Shown here: in pieces, positions 48,601-57,703 of the stretch
Layout: every line of letters begins with the position of its first letter
How positions within the stretch are numbered: position 1 is the first letter of the stretch
Assembly (NCBI RefSeq): GCF_018873765.1
Contig: NC_057921.1
Location: 67,073,557 to 67,137,556 of the forward strand
Length of the DNA stretch: 64,000 nt
Direction of reading: 5' to 3'
DNA from: Telopea speciosissima
Lineage: Eukaryota > Streptophyta > Magnoliopsida > Proteales > Proteaceae
Program-made: the position numbers and the translations under genes
The notes under the pieces: generated by a model
The model's database searches: none
What the model was told of the DNA's origin: nothing
Seen by the model: the letters and a program-made list of their open reading frames with translations, nothing else

Positions 48601-50471
48601 AAGCCAACCAAAAAGGTTCTTAGGAGACAAGCTGTTGGGTCTTAGGATTCAATCAATCTCCAATGCATGTTCCCAAAAGCGGTTCTTTCCACATCAGCAA
48701 ATTTCAGTAGATGTAAATAGCCAAAGTCCCAACCCCCCCCCCCCCCAAAAAAAAATAATAATAATAATAATAATAATAAAAAATAAATAAATCTGGTGCA
48801 TGTATGTAGCTTTTTATACTTGATCTGTTTTTGTTTTGTGATTTGTTGGGGTTTGATGCCCGTTCCTGTCAAATGTTATTTAACTGAACTTCCATAATGT
48901 GCCCAAGCATCTTCTTGATTTAATATTGTGGTTGACTGGTTTCTTCCTTCATCTTTGGTTATGTGTGACAAAACCTATTTTAGATCAGAACAATCTAATA
49001 TTTTTCATTAATGTGAATGGACTATTTGCAAAAAATTGACATCCAAATCCACAAAAAGAACTGTAAGCCATACAAAAGTAACCAAAGCAACCCTATGATA
49101 ACCATATAGTTAGAATCCAAAAGCCAACCAAAAAGGTTCTTAGGAGACAAGCTGTTGGGTCTTAGGATTCAATCAATCTCCAATGCATGTTCCCAAAAGC
49201 GGTTCTTTGCACATCAGCAAATTTCAGTAGATGTAAATAGCCAAAGTACCAGCCCCCACCCCCCCCCCCCCCCAAAAAAAAAAATCTCTGATGCATGTAC
49301 GTAGCTTTTTATACTTGATCTGTTTTTGTTTTGTGATTTGTTGGGGTCTGATGCCCGTTCCTGTCAAATGTTATTTAACTGGACTTCCATAATGTGCCCA
49401 AGCATCTTCTTGATTTGATATTGTGGTTGACTGGTTTCTTCCTTCATCTTTGGTTGTGTGTGACAAAACCTATTTGAGGTCAGAACAATCTAATACAACA
49501 TCAAGGGAACACTACCTGACTTTGAACTGGGTGGTTACTGGGTTCCTTTGAATAAGTATTGGGTTTGAGTTGATTTTGGGTTGGGCCTGGTGGAGTTAGA
49601 AAATGCTTAAGCCTGTACAATCTGAGCTCAAAATATTGGATATATTACGAGTGTCCAACCATAAGGTGGTATAGAACCAGGATGGGTTTGGTCAAGTTAG
49701 GAAGTCAGATCTGGAAATAACAGATTTTGCAGCTATTTTCAAGTTTGATGACATTCTTATTTTCTTTCAGTGTGTACCTTTTCAGCTATTTGAACTTTCT
49801 GTTAAAAAATTTGTATTTTGTTAATTATGTTTTCCACTTTTCAATAGGAGGCCCCTTCTGCTGTGGTGGAGGAAGATGTTTCCAATGCTGATCATGACAG
49901 CGAGCAAGGTCTGCAGACAGATGATGCCCATGACACTGAGGGTGATACTCGTTCCTGTAAATCAGGATTATCAAACAAAGAGGGAGATGCCTCCTCGAAG
50001 AGTGCATTGCTTTTAAGTCTAGATTCACAGACCCTAGGACAATCCACTTGTTCAAAGCCTAAATCCAGAGGTAGTGGAAAAGGGGATGATCAAATTGGTA
50101 GAAGTTATTCTCAGAATGGGCTTCCGCCTCGTCCCAGCAGATCTTGCAAGAGAGTGACACCAAACTCAAGTACAGAACTGCACCATCTGGACATGCCAAA
50201 ACAGCAAAGTGTAGGCAGTGTTGAAGGTACTGTTGGTTTTACCCCAGGGACGAAACCTAGAAAGCGTGCGTCCAGAAGTAATTATACAAAGGGTAACTCT
50301 AATTGCGTTAGTAGTGATAACACAGTTTATCGCCGACCTGATGATGGTTTTCCAAAGGTAGAAGATGATGTGAGGATTTCCACTCCTATGAGTTCCAATG
50401 CTTTGCACACTGGAGGCAGTACTGGGGCTCAAGGCCTCAGGGAGGTATTGGAATCCAAGCCTCAATTGTAA
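39637..50471 (+). CDS. GON4L/YARP-like nuclear protein with SANT/Myb-like segments (8 exons, about 1527 aa)
   Basis: Exons: 39637-41239, 41350-41707, 44386-44470, 45632-45688, 46170-46229, 46326-46544, 46865-48442, 49848-50471; phases agree throughout. Residues about 190-215 carry RTRARYSLANFTLDELETFL; an acidic tract (DDEENDADFEIEIEEALESD) lies near 255-275. About 364-410 has RHQIGQLYCLIHEHMQLLIQ, like the YY1AP/GON4L region (QMQKHLQLLTQ in animals). Residues about 654-720 form a SANT-like unit, LLALGLMEYNTDWKAIQQRF, then FVRQKNRC. A second Myb-like unit at about 711-780 contains TAEEKARIHEGL, VFKLDWKSIWKFIVPY and LPRQWRVALG. The C-terminal half is Ser-rich and disordered, with an acidic block near 1286-1310. 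By analogy with GON4L, a chromatin-linked transcriptional co-regulator is inferred; I know of no precise plant function. The start is the ATG giving MSSSSNLQP, with no upstream in-frame ATG. Introns 2 and 7 are long and hold repeats. Confidence 0.85.
43945..43992 (+). mobile_element. RTE LINE 3' tail in intron 2 of the GON4L-like gene
   Basis: GGATCCATGTAGCCG followed by TTTAGTTGGGATAAGGCTGA and (TTG)n is the well-known 3' end of plant RTE-type LINEs. The orientation is plus. The 5' limit is not visible; sequence from about 43780 may also belong to it. No target duplication found. Confidence 0.65.
44660..44818 (-). mobile_element. 5'-truncated RTE LINE fragment with 13-bp target duplication, intron 3
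   Basis: It begins with (CAA)n and CTCAGCCTTATCCCAACTAA, the reverse complement of the RTE 3' end, so the element is on the minus strand. TATTTTTCACCCA flanks it exactly at 44647-44659 and 44819-44831. The 159-bp insert lacks coding sequence. It lies inside the intron 44471-45631. Confidence 0.85.
48480..49497. repeat. Intronic tandem duplication, period about 530 bp
   Basis: Two nearly identical copies lie head to tail in intron 7 of the GON4L-like gene: about 48480-49009 and 49010-49497. Both begin ATATTTTTCATTAATGTGAA and end with CAGAACAATCTAATA. Their main difference is a run of AAT repeats after a poly-C tract in the first copy (about 48756-48790) that is absent from the second. No open reading frame or transposon hallmark was found in the unit. 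Confidence 0.92.
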
Positions 50472-50817
50472 TTTCTTCTTAGTCCCTACCCACCCCCCTC
50501 TTACTTTTCTTCTTCTTTAGATGTAAATATGGGATCTCATCAAAATGGGGGAGATAAGTTCAAATGATCTAAAAATCCTAACTTTGATTTCGCATGTTTC
50601 AAAGCGACTCAACAGGGTTAGCTCAGTCTTAAATGCTCCGCTGTACTTTTGGACATTTTAGTGGTTCCATTCTAAGGGTCTGAAAGGAACTGGGCCTGTT
50701 CTGTGCTTCTACCCATTACCCATTTATAAAGAAAACCGGCTTTTTGTGTGTCTTTTTTCTTTTCTTTTTTGTGGTTTGGGGTGGTTGGGATGGGGGGAAC
50801 GTTTTAAGTTTACTCTG
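50472..50817. other. 3' flank of the GON4L-like gene
   Basis: Follows the stop at 50469-50471. T-rich and probably 3' untranslated region. No separate gene. Confidence 0.45.
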
Positions 50818-50830
50818 ATATACTTATGAG

Positions 50831-51165
50831 TTGGTTTTTTTGTTGGGTGGACTGAGTTTCTCTTCACCCATACCCATTAACCAAGGGGTGGGAGAGGGTG
50901 GGAATCCAGCGCCTAGGGAGTGCCCAGGGGATATCCAAGGGTTGGTCTGGGCTGTGCTGCACACATCCCGGTGTGTGCCCAGTCAGCCATCAGGATGTGT
51001 GTGTCACTGCCCCACGGTTGGATGCCCCCTGGGCACTCCTTTGGCGCTGGGCTCCCTGGAGGAGCTCAATCTGTATTTTGGAACATACAAAACCCCTAGG
51101 AGGGGTTTGTGAACCCTAGGATGGCGGGTGACCCATCCTCTATGGGTAGAGGAAAACTTTGTCCA
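50831..51165. mobile_element. Foldback MITE with 13-bp flanking direct repeat
   Basis: The 335-bp element lies between two exact copies of ATATACTTATGAG (50818-50830 and 51166-51178). Outer ends GTTTCTCTTCACCCAT and ATGGGTAGAGGAAAAC are inverted. An inner pair, GCGCCTAGGGAGTGCCCAGG and CCTGGGCACTCCTTTGGCGC, makes a strong stem. The region is GC-rich compared with its surroundings. Its open frames overlap because it is nearly palindromic and are not genes. A Mutator-like 9-bp duplication plus chance extension is possible. Confidence 0.75.
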
Positions 51166-51199
51166 ATATACTTATGAGATATGATGTGGGAATTGGGAA

Positions 51200-51450
51200 G
51201 TGTAGTAGTGAGATCCGGGTGATGTGTATTGGTTTTGTTGTACCTTGCCAATCTTGATACCATGTCAATACCGTATCGGTGATTATGGTACGAACAAGGG
51301 GTAAAATGGTCAAAAAACTTATCTTTATAGGAGGATCAGGGGCAAATTTGCCCGATACGGTTGATCCATGTCGATACCAATCCGATATCATATCGGTTTT
51401 TGAGTTGACCAATGCCCATTCTGATACCGAGCACTAAAACCATGATTGGG
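51200..51450. repeat. TATCGG-rich dispersed repeat
   Basis: CCGTATCGG, CCCGATACGG, CCGATATCATATCGG and GATACCGA words repeat in both orientations, and the block ends GCACTAAAACCATGATTGG. Blocks of the same type are at 13905-14030, 36810-37050, 37600-37770 and 52075-52280. It is probably a decayed non-autonomous transposon; superfamily unknown. Confidence 0.5.
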
Positions 51451-51605
51451 GGGCATTGATTTGAGCCTTTTTAGGTTGCAGTAGGGATGTAGCATGCAGA
51501 CGGTAAAGCCTAGGATGGTATTGTGAAACTTCACCGCAAACTGAAGGAAAACTCTCTTAAGGAAGGACCAAGTTTTCTTAAGCCACGATGAAGGGTTTCA
51601 GAAGC

Positions 51606-51794
51606 GGATTCAGATCCTCTACTGCCGAGCTGCCCGGAAGGACGGTGCTGTCGAGACATAGCAAGGCAAGGAATGACCGACTTACCCCTGCCCGAGCGCC
51701 TTGCCCGAGCAGGGGTAAGGCGGTCATTCACCGCCTCGTTGTGTCTCGGCAGTAGGGTCTTGCCGGGCAGCTCAGCAGTAGAGGATCCAAATTC
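51606..51794. mobile_element. Long-palindrome MULE-type MITE
   Basis: The 189-bp element is flanked by TTCAGAAGC (51597-51605) and TTCAGATGC (51795-51803), eight of nine matching. It starts GGATTCAGATCCTCTACTGC and ends inversely GCAGTAGAGGATCCAAATTC. Almost the whole element folds on itself, with stems including GAGCTGCCCGG and TTACCCCTGCCCGAGC against GCCCGAGCAGGGGTAA. Non-coding. Confidence 0.85.
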
Positions 51795-51931
51795 TTCAGA
51801 TGCACGCTTAAAGGGGTATGAGGAGGATATTTTAAAGGTAAAAGTGGATTTAGAGGTGATTTGGATTCAGACCCATCCTTCAAGTTGGAGAGAGCGGGGT
51901 GTCGTCAATTTTGTTTCCTTGACATATTGCT

Positions 51932-52075
51932 TTTTTTTTTTTTTTGGTAGAAAGATACTTTATTGAAGAGGACGGACAAAGCTCCTGTCGTCTACCATAG
52001 AAGAGGTAGCTAGGCAGGGATCGGAATTTGGCCAAACAGTCCGCTCCGTAACCACTGAGGGTTTTGCAGGGATCA
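51932..52075 (-). mobile_element. Probable LINE/processed-RNA 3' end, minus strand
   Basis: A run of about 16 T is followed by GGTAGAAAGATACTTTATTG. Read on the minus strand this is a 3' end with AATAAAG about 12 bases before a poly(A) tail. The same GGTAGAA or GGTAAAA border follows the poly(T) of the tiny insertions at 55468 and 58451. The 5' limit and target duplication were not found. Confidence 0.45.
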
Positions 52076-52358
52076 TGGTTAACCGGTGTCGGATAGGCTA
52101 ATTTATATCAGTATTGATGGAGACCGATATCGATTCTTGTCCGCTCCTGTATCAGTTGGTCGTTATAGACAAGGGTAAAAATGTTTTAAAAAAAATCTTT
52201 TTTTTTGTTGAAACAAATAGGGGTAAACTTGACTAATCCTTATCGATCCCAATAAGGATATTGATTACTAAAACCTTGGTAGGACTTAGGAGGCGGGGCC
52301 AAGGGGTTATGGGAGATCCAATGTGGCAAAAGGGTTAAGGGAATCTAAAAGTTGGAAT

Positions 52359-52523
52359 GGAATCGAACATGTTATCATCTCCTGTTACAGCATGGTGCTG
52401 TACTGCATTGTGCAACGTTGTAGAGGCCATGTGGTACAGCGGGCCCCACATGGCGCACATGGCCTCTGCGGCGTTGCACGATGCAGTACAGCACCGTGCT
52501 GTTACAACATAGGGTAAAAATTC
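52359..52523. mobile_element. Family A MITE, copy 3
   Basis: Same orientation as copy 2: TCTCCTGTTACAGCATGGTG near the left, CATGTGGTACAGCGGGCCCC in the centre and CATAGGGTAAAAATTC at the right. The stem pairs GTGCTGTACTGCATTGTGCA with TGCACGATGCAGTACAGCAC. The ends are approximate, and no clean target duplication was found. Confidence 0.8.
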
Positions 52524-52813
52524 GAGGTAACTTATAGACCTAGTTTTTGTAAAGATTGTGTACCTCAAGTATAAAAAAAAAACCGAGTTTTCCTTCCTTG
52601 AGATGGATGGCCATCATTGCACTTGAATGCTTTTTATATGTGAAAAAATAGATAAAGGGCCGTACACAGTGCACAAGGCTCCCGCATTTCGCAGGGTCTG
52701 GGAGAGGTAGATGGTAGGCAACCATTTTAAAGGACCATTATAAAAATAGACAAGACCTGATAAACATCTTGAAATCGATAACAGACCAAACACCTTATCC
52801 ATGTGGTCTGATA

Positions 52814-53686
52814 TAGGGGTGTCAATTCCAGGCCCGGCCCGGCAGCCCCGACTGAGCCCGCCCGGTTAAAGCCCGACCCGATCCAGGCCGATTACTAAAT
52901 GTGCCGGGCCTAGGCCCGACATGTTTAGTAATATGGTGGTCTCGATGTGAGGTCCTAGCCCGTTGGGCGCCCGACCAAACCGATCGATTTCAGGCCCGAC
53001 CTAGACCGACTGGTTACAACCCAACCCAGCCCGACCCTTTAACTTATAAACTTCCCCTCCCCTTCCCTCCAAATTTCCTATTTGTGTTTGTTTCTTTGTT
53101 GGTTTTTGACATTTATTGGTTAGATACACTAACGTAGGTGAAATGAGGCTTACTTTTTAGTTTTTAGACCTTACTTTGTTAGATATGCTTCTATTTGGTG
53201 TTGTGCTGCAATTTTTTTTCCCCTCTACTTACTTTGTTAGATGTGCCTTCTATTCAGTGTTGTGCTGCTATTTTTTTTCCTTCTACTTACTTTGTTAGAT
53301 GTGCTTCTATTCAGTTTTGTGCTACTATTTTAGTAGAGATAAGCTTTATTTGACTTTAAGTTGAGGTGTACCGTGACTGCCCAACGGTGTGATGGCTTGA
53401 AATTAAAATTCTGGTTGCATATCAATTAGTAAACCCACACCGATTAAAAACCGTTTAGAGTTAAACGGCTCACTAGCCCGTTTTGAGCCCGATTTAGGCC
53501 CGTTTAACCCGAATAAGGTTGCCCCGATTAAAGACCGAACACCGACCGACCGAAATAAAATCGTACCATGTCCGCTCAAGACAAGCCCGAATGCCTAAAA
53601 GGTCAGACACGGTACAGCCTATAAAATTGGTGAGGCCCGGCTAGGCCCGACCAAGACCGACCGAGCCTGACCGGTTGACACCCCTA
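52814..53686. mobile_element. Non-autonomous hAT-type DNA transposon, 873 bp, perfect 8-bp target duplication
   Basis: Terminal inverted repeats TAGGGGTGTCAA and TTGACACCCCTA are exact. GTCTGATA flanks them at 52806-52813 and 53687-53694. The subterminal regions are packed with GGCCCGGC/GCCCGACC words, typical of transposase-binding repeats in hAT elements. The interior contains three copies of a 58-bp unit. No transposase frame is present, so it needs an autonomous relative. The perfect duplication and ends suggest fairly recent insertion. Confidence 0.88.
53171..53336. repeat. Three 58-bp tandem units inside the hAT element
   Basis: Units start TTACTTTGTTAGAT at 53171, 53229 and 53287, each continuing with CTTCTATT and GTGCT. 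The third is slightly shorter and more diverged at its end. Confidence 0.85.
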
Positions 53687-54002
53687 GTCTGATATATAAA
53701 TAGAAATCCATTCACCATGGGGCTTTAAATGCGCATGAAAGGATAAAAAGTGTTTTGGAGAACATAATAAAACTCTACAAGATTTTGTGAATCCTAAGAT
53801 TATGTGGTGAAGAGAAACTTTCTCCTATAAATAAAACCAAAAAATTATCAAACCTGCCGTTAGAGACTATATTGTTCTCACTTCATTGATAAAAGAAGGA
53901 ATTTTATTGAAAACCTCTTGACATTCGGGAATAGACAACCAAAAACATTTGGAAGAAAAAAAAAAAAAGGTAACAAAAAAGGAAGGAAAGAAGGGAGATT
54001 TA

Positions 54003-54142
54003 GATGCACATTAATCCGCTGCTGTACTCATCATGCGACACTGTAGATGCCATGTGTGCACAACAGGCTCCACATAACACACATGGCATCTGCAACACCG
54101 CATGATGAGTACAACAATGCCACAATTACACTAGCGGACAAA
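54003..54142. mobile_element. Family A MITE, copy 4 (diverged)
   Basis: GCTGTACTCATCATGCGACA and GATGCCATGTGTGCACAACA on the left pair with CACACATGGCATCTGCAACA and GCATGATGAGTACAAC on the right. GCGGACAAAAATCC at the right end corresponds to the ATAAAAATT end of the other copies. Target duplication is unclear; ends approximate. Confidence 0.7.
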
Positions 54143-54358
54143 AATCCAGGATTCAGGTAGGCTAGGGCAAGGCATAATTGTGAAGGCCATAGCTCTTCGG
54201 GTTGGTGCGCCACCCACTGCCCACCAACATGTATTATTGATCTGCTTCACCTATTTTTGCTGACTTTTAATGTTCGGAGTAGTTCTAATGTCTGACCTCA
54301 TAAATAGCTTCATTTGGAACATTTCGAACGAGAGACCATTTCGCCCGAGAGACCTAAT

Positions 54359-54542
54359 CACACGTTTAAGAGATAGTGAAATGACACGTGTGTGAATAAT
54401 CCCACGAAATCGACATGAACTGTTTGAAATTAACTTTTGGATTTTGGACCATTTCACAATGACGACTTTTTCACACGTATTAGAGTTAGTGGGACACGTG
54501 TGCGAATAACCCCACTCAAATCCACATGAACTGCCTAACATT
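54359..54542. repeat. Direct repeat with ACACGTGT cores
   Basis: Two segments about 110 bp apart share CACACGT, TAGTG, GACACGTGTG, GAATAA and CCACATGAACTG-like words (54359-54424 and 54472-54542). Each has an ACACGTGT palindrome containing the CACGTG G-box core. Confidence 0.65.
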
Positions 54543-55467
54543 TGGACCCCTTCCTTCCTTCCACGTAAGGGTTTCAAAACAAAAATCATTTATTAAACAT
54601 TAATAAAGGTATCAAAAACAAACAAACTGAAATCGTTTATTAAAACCGACTGTTTAAATTTGTAACCATAAATCATTTATTAAATGGTACGATTTTGATT
54701 TAAAAAAATCAAGCTATTTTAAAAATGAAAAATGGTTTAATAATAAGTTTCCACACACCTCATACTACCTCACTCGATTTTACCTTTTTAATCCACGATA
54801 AATCGTTTAAACTGATTAAATAAATCAGTGTGTATAAAATAAATATTAAAATATAAAAAATTTGATGAGAGAGAGTTTATACATGTTATAATTTATAAAT
54901 ATAAATTATAAATAAACACAATAAATGTTGAAGTGATATGAATAAAACAATTTAAAATAACTTAAAGCCGTTTAAACTGAAACACTCTAAAATTGGATAA
55001 CAATTACTGTGTATTATTATACTCTGTATTAAAACCAAACCAGAAACGTCACACGAGTGGAATCTTCCTCATTCCCATATTTGATATCTTCCATTCTTCC
55101 CTTCCCTTAGCAGTTAAGTTAAAGAAGAGAGTGGACGGACCCCTTCTTCTAGAAAGAAAGACTCGAAATTTCTTTTTCCCATTCAAATGATTTTTTAGAA
55201 TTTATTCATATTTAATAGAGGTGTTAAACGGTTGGTTCAGCCCAATCTTCATTTCAATTTTTTTCATATATTATTTAAGGAAGAAAGAACACTATCTGGT
55301 TGTGTGCAGAATGCGACCCCTACACCTAGATATTGGATCATACGAAATGACCACCGCATGAATAATTCACAATTGATTCTAATTCAAATCCATTGATTTG
55401 ACCAATCCGATTCTAATTTTTGAAACATGATTCAGTTGATTCATCCATCCATCCATCGATTATAGTT

Positions 55468-55495
55468 TCTTTTTTCTTTTTTTTTTTTGGTAAAA
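55468..55495 (-). mobile_element. Tiny poly(T) retro-insertion, 28 bp
   Basis: A T-rich run ending GGTAAAA is flanked by exact 13-bp copies of ATCGATTATAGTT (55455-55467 and 55496-55508). It is read as a poly(A) tail plus a few bases of a reverse-transcribed RNA inserted in minus orientation. Confidence 0.7.
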
Positions 55496-55651
55496 ATCGA
55501 TTATAGTTCGTTTCAATTGATCATTATCATCATCAATTCATCATCGTGATCATCATCAACAACTGGTCCTCCACAATCTCGACATGTGTAGAGTCATTTA
55601 GCTTTTTGGCCCTTGGGAGATGGATAGATTAGATACAGATTTTCAATAATT

Positions 55652-55682
55652 CGGCCCATGGGCCCTTGGGCCCATAAACCCA
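55652..55682. promoter_or_regulatory. Site II / telo-box-like cluster upstream of NRP
   Basis: CGGCCCATGGGCCC, TTGGGCCCA and TAAACCC lie together about 420 bp upstream of the ATG. TGGGCC (site II) and AAACCC (telo-box) are known plant promoter elements. An ACGTGG ABRE-like core follows at about 55771. Confidence 0.45.
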
Positions 55683-56097
55683 AAGTAAAGAAGGAAGACG
55701 AAACAAATACATCGTCGGTTCGTCCTTATCTGTCACACGTCTTCTAGAGAGACGCGGTTATGCCGTCACCGACGTGGGGCCCCTTTACTTACTCCACTTC
55801 TTGACTTCTAAAAATTATGAGAAATTAAAATCTAATTTTTCCTTTTCTTTCTCCTCCAACCCCTTTTTTTTAATGGATCTACACGCTATATTACCTCCTT
55901 CTTCCTCGAAATTTCCATCTCTCTTCTTCCTCTCCTATAACTGTTGAAGAAAGAATTACTTACTTTAAATCCATTTCTATACTCTCCTCTTTACCTCATC
56001 TTTCGATCCATTCCTTCATCTCTGATCAACTACCATAGTTATAGGCTTATAGCTATTTCAGAAATATAGATTAGAGATTACTTACAAGACTCACAAG

Positions 56098-57468
56098 ATG
56101 GAGAACAATCAACAGTCGTTTTGGCAGTTCAGTGATCAGCTCCGGCTGCAATCGAATAACTTAGCTAATCTCTCAATCAACGACAGCATATGGGGAAACT
56201 CTTTCACGACGAAGAGGCCCGAAGAAAGGAGGAATTTTGATATCAGGGTCGGTGGTGATCGATCAGAGTCTACCAACACCAACGATTTAAAGCCGAGTAA
56301 TGGGTCGGATTTTAATGGTTATGGCTGGAAGATGGGAAGAGGGTCGGACTTTAATGGGGTCAATGATGGCTGGAAGGTCGGTGGTGGATTTGATGGAGTT
56401 TTGAAGAACGTCGGTGTAAATGGCTACTTCGATAAGGGGATTTATCCAAAGCCTGTCATAGACAACAACAACAACAACAACAATAATGGCAGATTCAACA
56501 TCAATCCTAACAGTAGCAGCGGCAGCAAAGGTAAGGGAATCAATAACAGCATCATCAAGAAAGAAGATGATCACGAGACCAAAAGTGGAAAGAAAAGTAA
56601 CAACAACAATAATACCAATAGCAGCAGCAAGAACAGTGCAGACAAGAGATTTAAAACGCTTCCACCATCGGAGTCTCTGCCTCGTAACGAGACCATTGGT
56701 GGTTATATCTTTGTCTGCAACAACGATACTATGCAGGAAAATCTCAGAAGACTGCTTTTTGGTATGCCCTTTCTCTTTTCCCCTTTACTCTATGAGATTA
56801 GATCTAACCAGTTAAACAGAGTTTTATTTCCTTCTAACTGATATTGTTTTTGAATCTAGGTCTTCCTCCTCGATACCGAGATTCAGTGCGAGCTATAACC
56901 CCTGGATTGCCCCTCTTCCTGTACAACTACTCCACTCACCAAATGCATGGAATCTTTGAGGTTTGTATTCTTTTTCCCTAAAAAAATTGTTCAGGTTAAC
57001 GTCTATAGGTTCTTTCTCTAACATCTACCCTTCCTTAATAATTGTTGGTTAGGCTGCGAGCTTTGGAGGAACTAATATCGATCCAACTGCTTGGGAGGAC
57101 AAGAAGTGTCCTGGAGAATCGCGTTTCCCTGCTCAGGTATGAATTCGTAAACTCACCATGAACTCATGAAGTGTAATAAAAAGGAACTCATTTCTCATAA
57201 TGTGATTTGACATCAACAGGTACGGGTGTTTACAAGAAAGAACTGTAATCCACTTGAGGAAGATGCATTCAGGCCGATCCTCCATCACTACGACGGCCCC
57301 AAGTTCCGCTTAGAACTCAGTGTGCCTGAGGTATACATAACTAATACGTTTTGAATAAAAATTTCCCATTTCCTTTCTCCCCTTCTTTAGATGGAGTATT
57401 TGAAATGTTGTTCTTGTTTGTATCAGGCAATTGGGCTCTTGGATATTTTTGCAGAGAACAATCCTTGA
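56098..57468 (+). CDS. NRP1: Asn-rich DCD-domain protein (NRP type), 5 exons, 333 aa
   Basis: The NRP/B2 family contains a plant-specific DCD (development and cell death) domain and in other plants links ER-stress and osmotic signals to cell death; that role is family knowledge. Exons: 56098-56761, 56860-56960, 57053-57136, 57220-57330, 57427-57468; phases agree. The N-terminus is MENNQQSFWQFSDQLRLQSN with LANLSINDSIWG, a conserved NRP signature. The middle is low complexity with Asn runs at about 122-130 and 166-172. The DCD domain covers about 195-332: GGYIFVCNNDTMQENLRRLL, FGLPPRYRDSV, PGLPLFLYNYSTHQMHGIFE, FGGTNIDPTAWEDKKCPGES, RFPAQVRVFTRKNCNPLEED, then FRPILHHYDGPKFRLELS. It ends soon after the domain (LLDIFAENNP), as usual for the family. 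Confidence 0.95.
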
Positions 57469-57665
57469 ATGAGAAGCCGATAGACAGTACAGAGTACAGA
57501 TACCTATGAAGATACAAGTATATGAAGAAAAGAAGAAACAAAAGAAAGAGATACAGTGTAAGGGGAAGCTTTGAATAATAAAATAATAACTTTGGCTTGC
57601 AGAGCACAGATTCTATAGAGAGATGAAAGCAACGAAAGGAAAGGAGAGGAGTCGCCAATCCCTTA

Positions 57666-57703
57666 CATATATATATATAGAGAGAGAGAGGGGGGGGGGG
57701 GGA
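57666..57703. repeat. Compound (AT)n(AG)n(G)n microsatellite in the NRP 3' flank
   Basis: About six AT units, six AG units and a run of some 12 G, 200 bp after the NRP stop, probably within or just beyond the 3' untranslated region. Confidence 0.85.

Larger units (their letters stand above)
54543..56097. other. Upstream region of the NRP gene
   Basis: No gene recognised between 54543 and 55460; it is AT-rich with TTTAAAC/GTTTAAA words. The nearer part contains a tiny retro-insertion and regulatory motifs listed separately. The 200 bp before the ATG are CT-rich leader sequence. Confidence 0.45.

Noticed and set aside
50831-51119. Two overlapping frames of 73 and 93 codons
   Set aside because: Both lie inside a GC-rich foldback element; the absence of stops is due to base composition.
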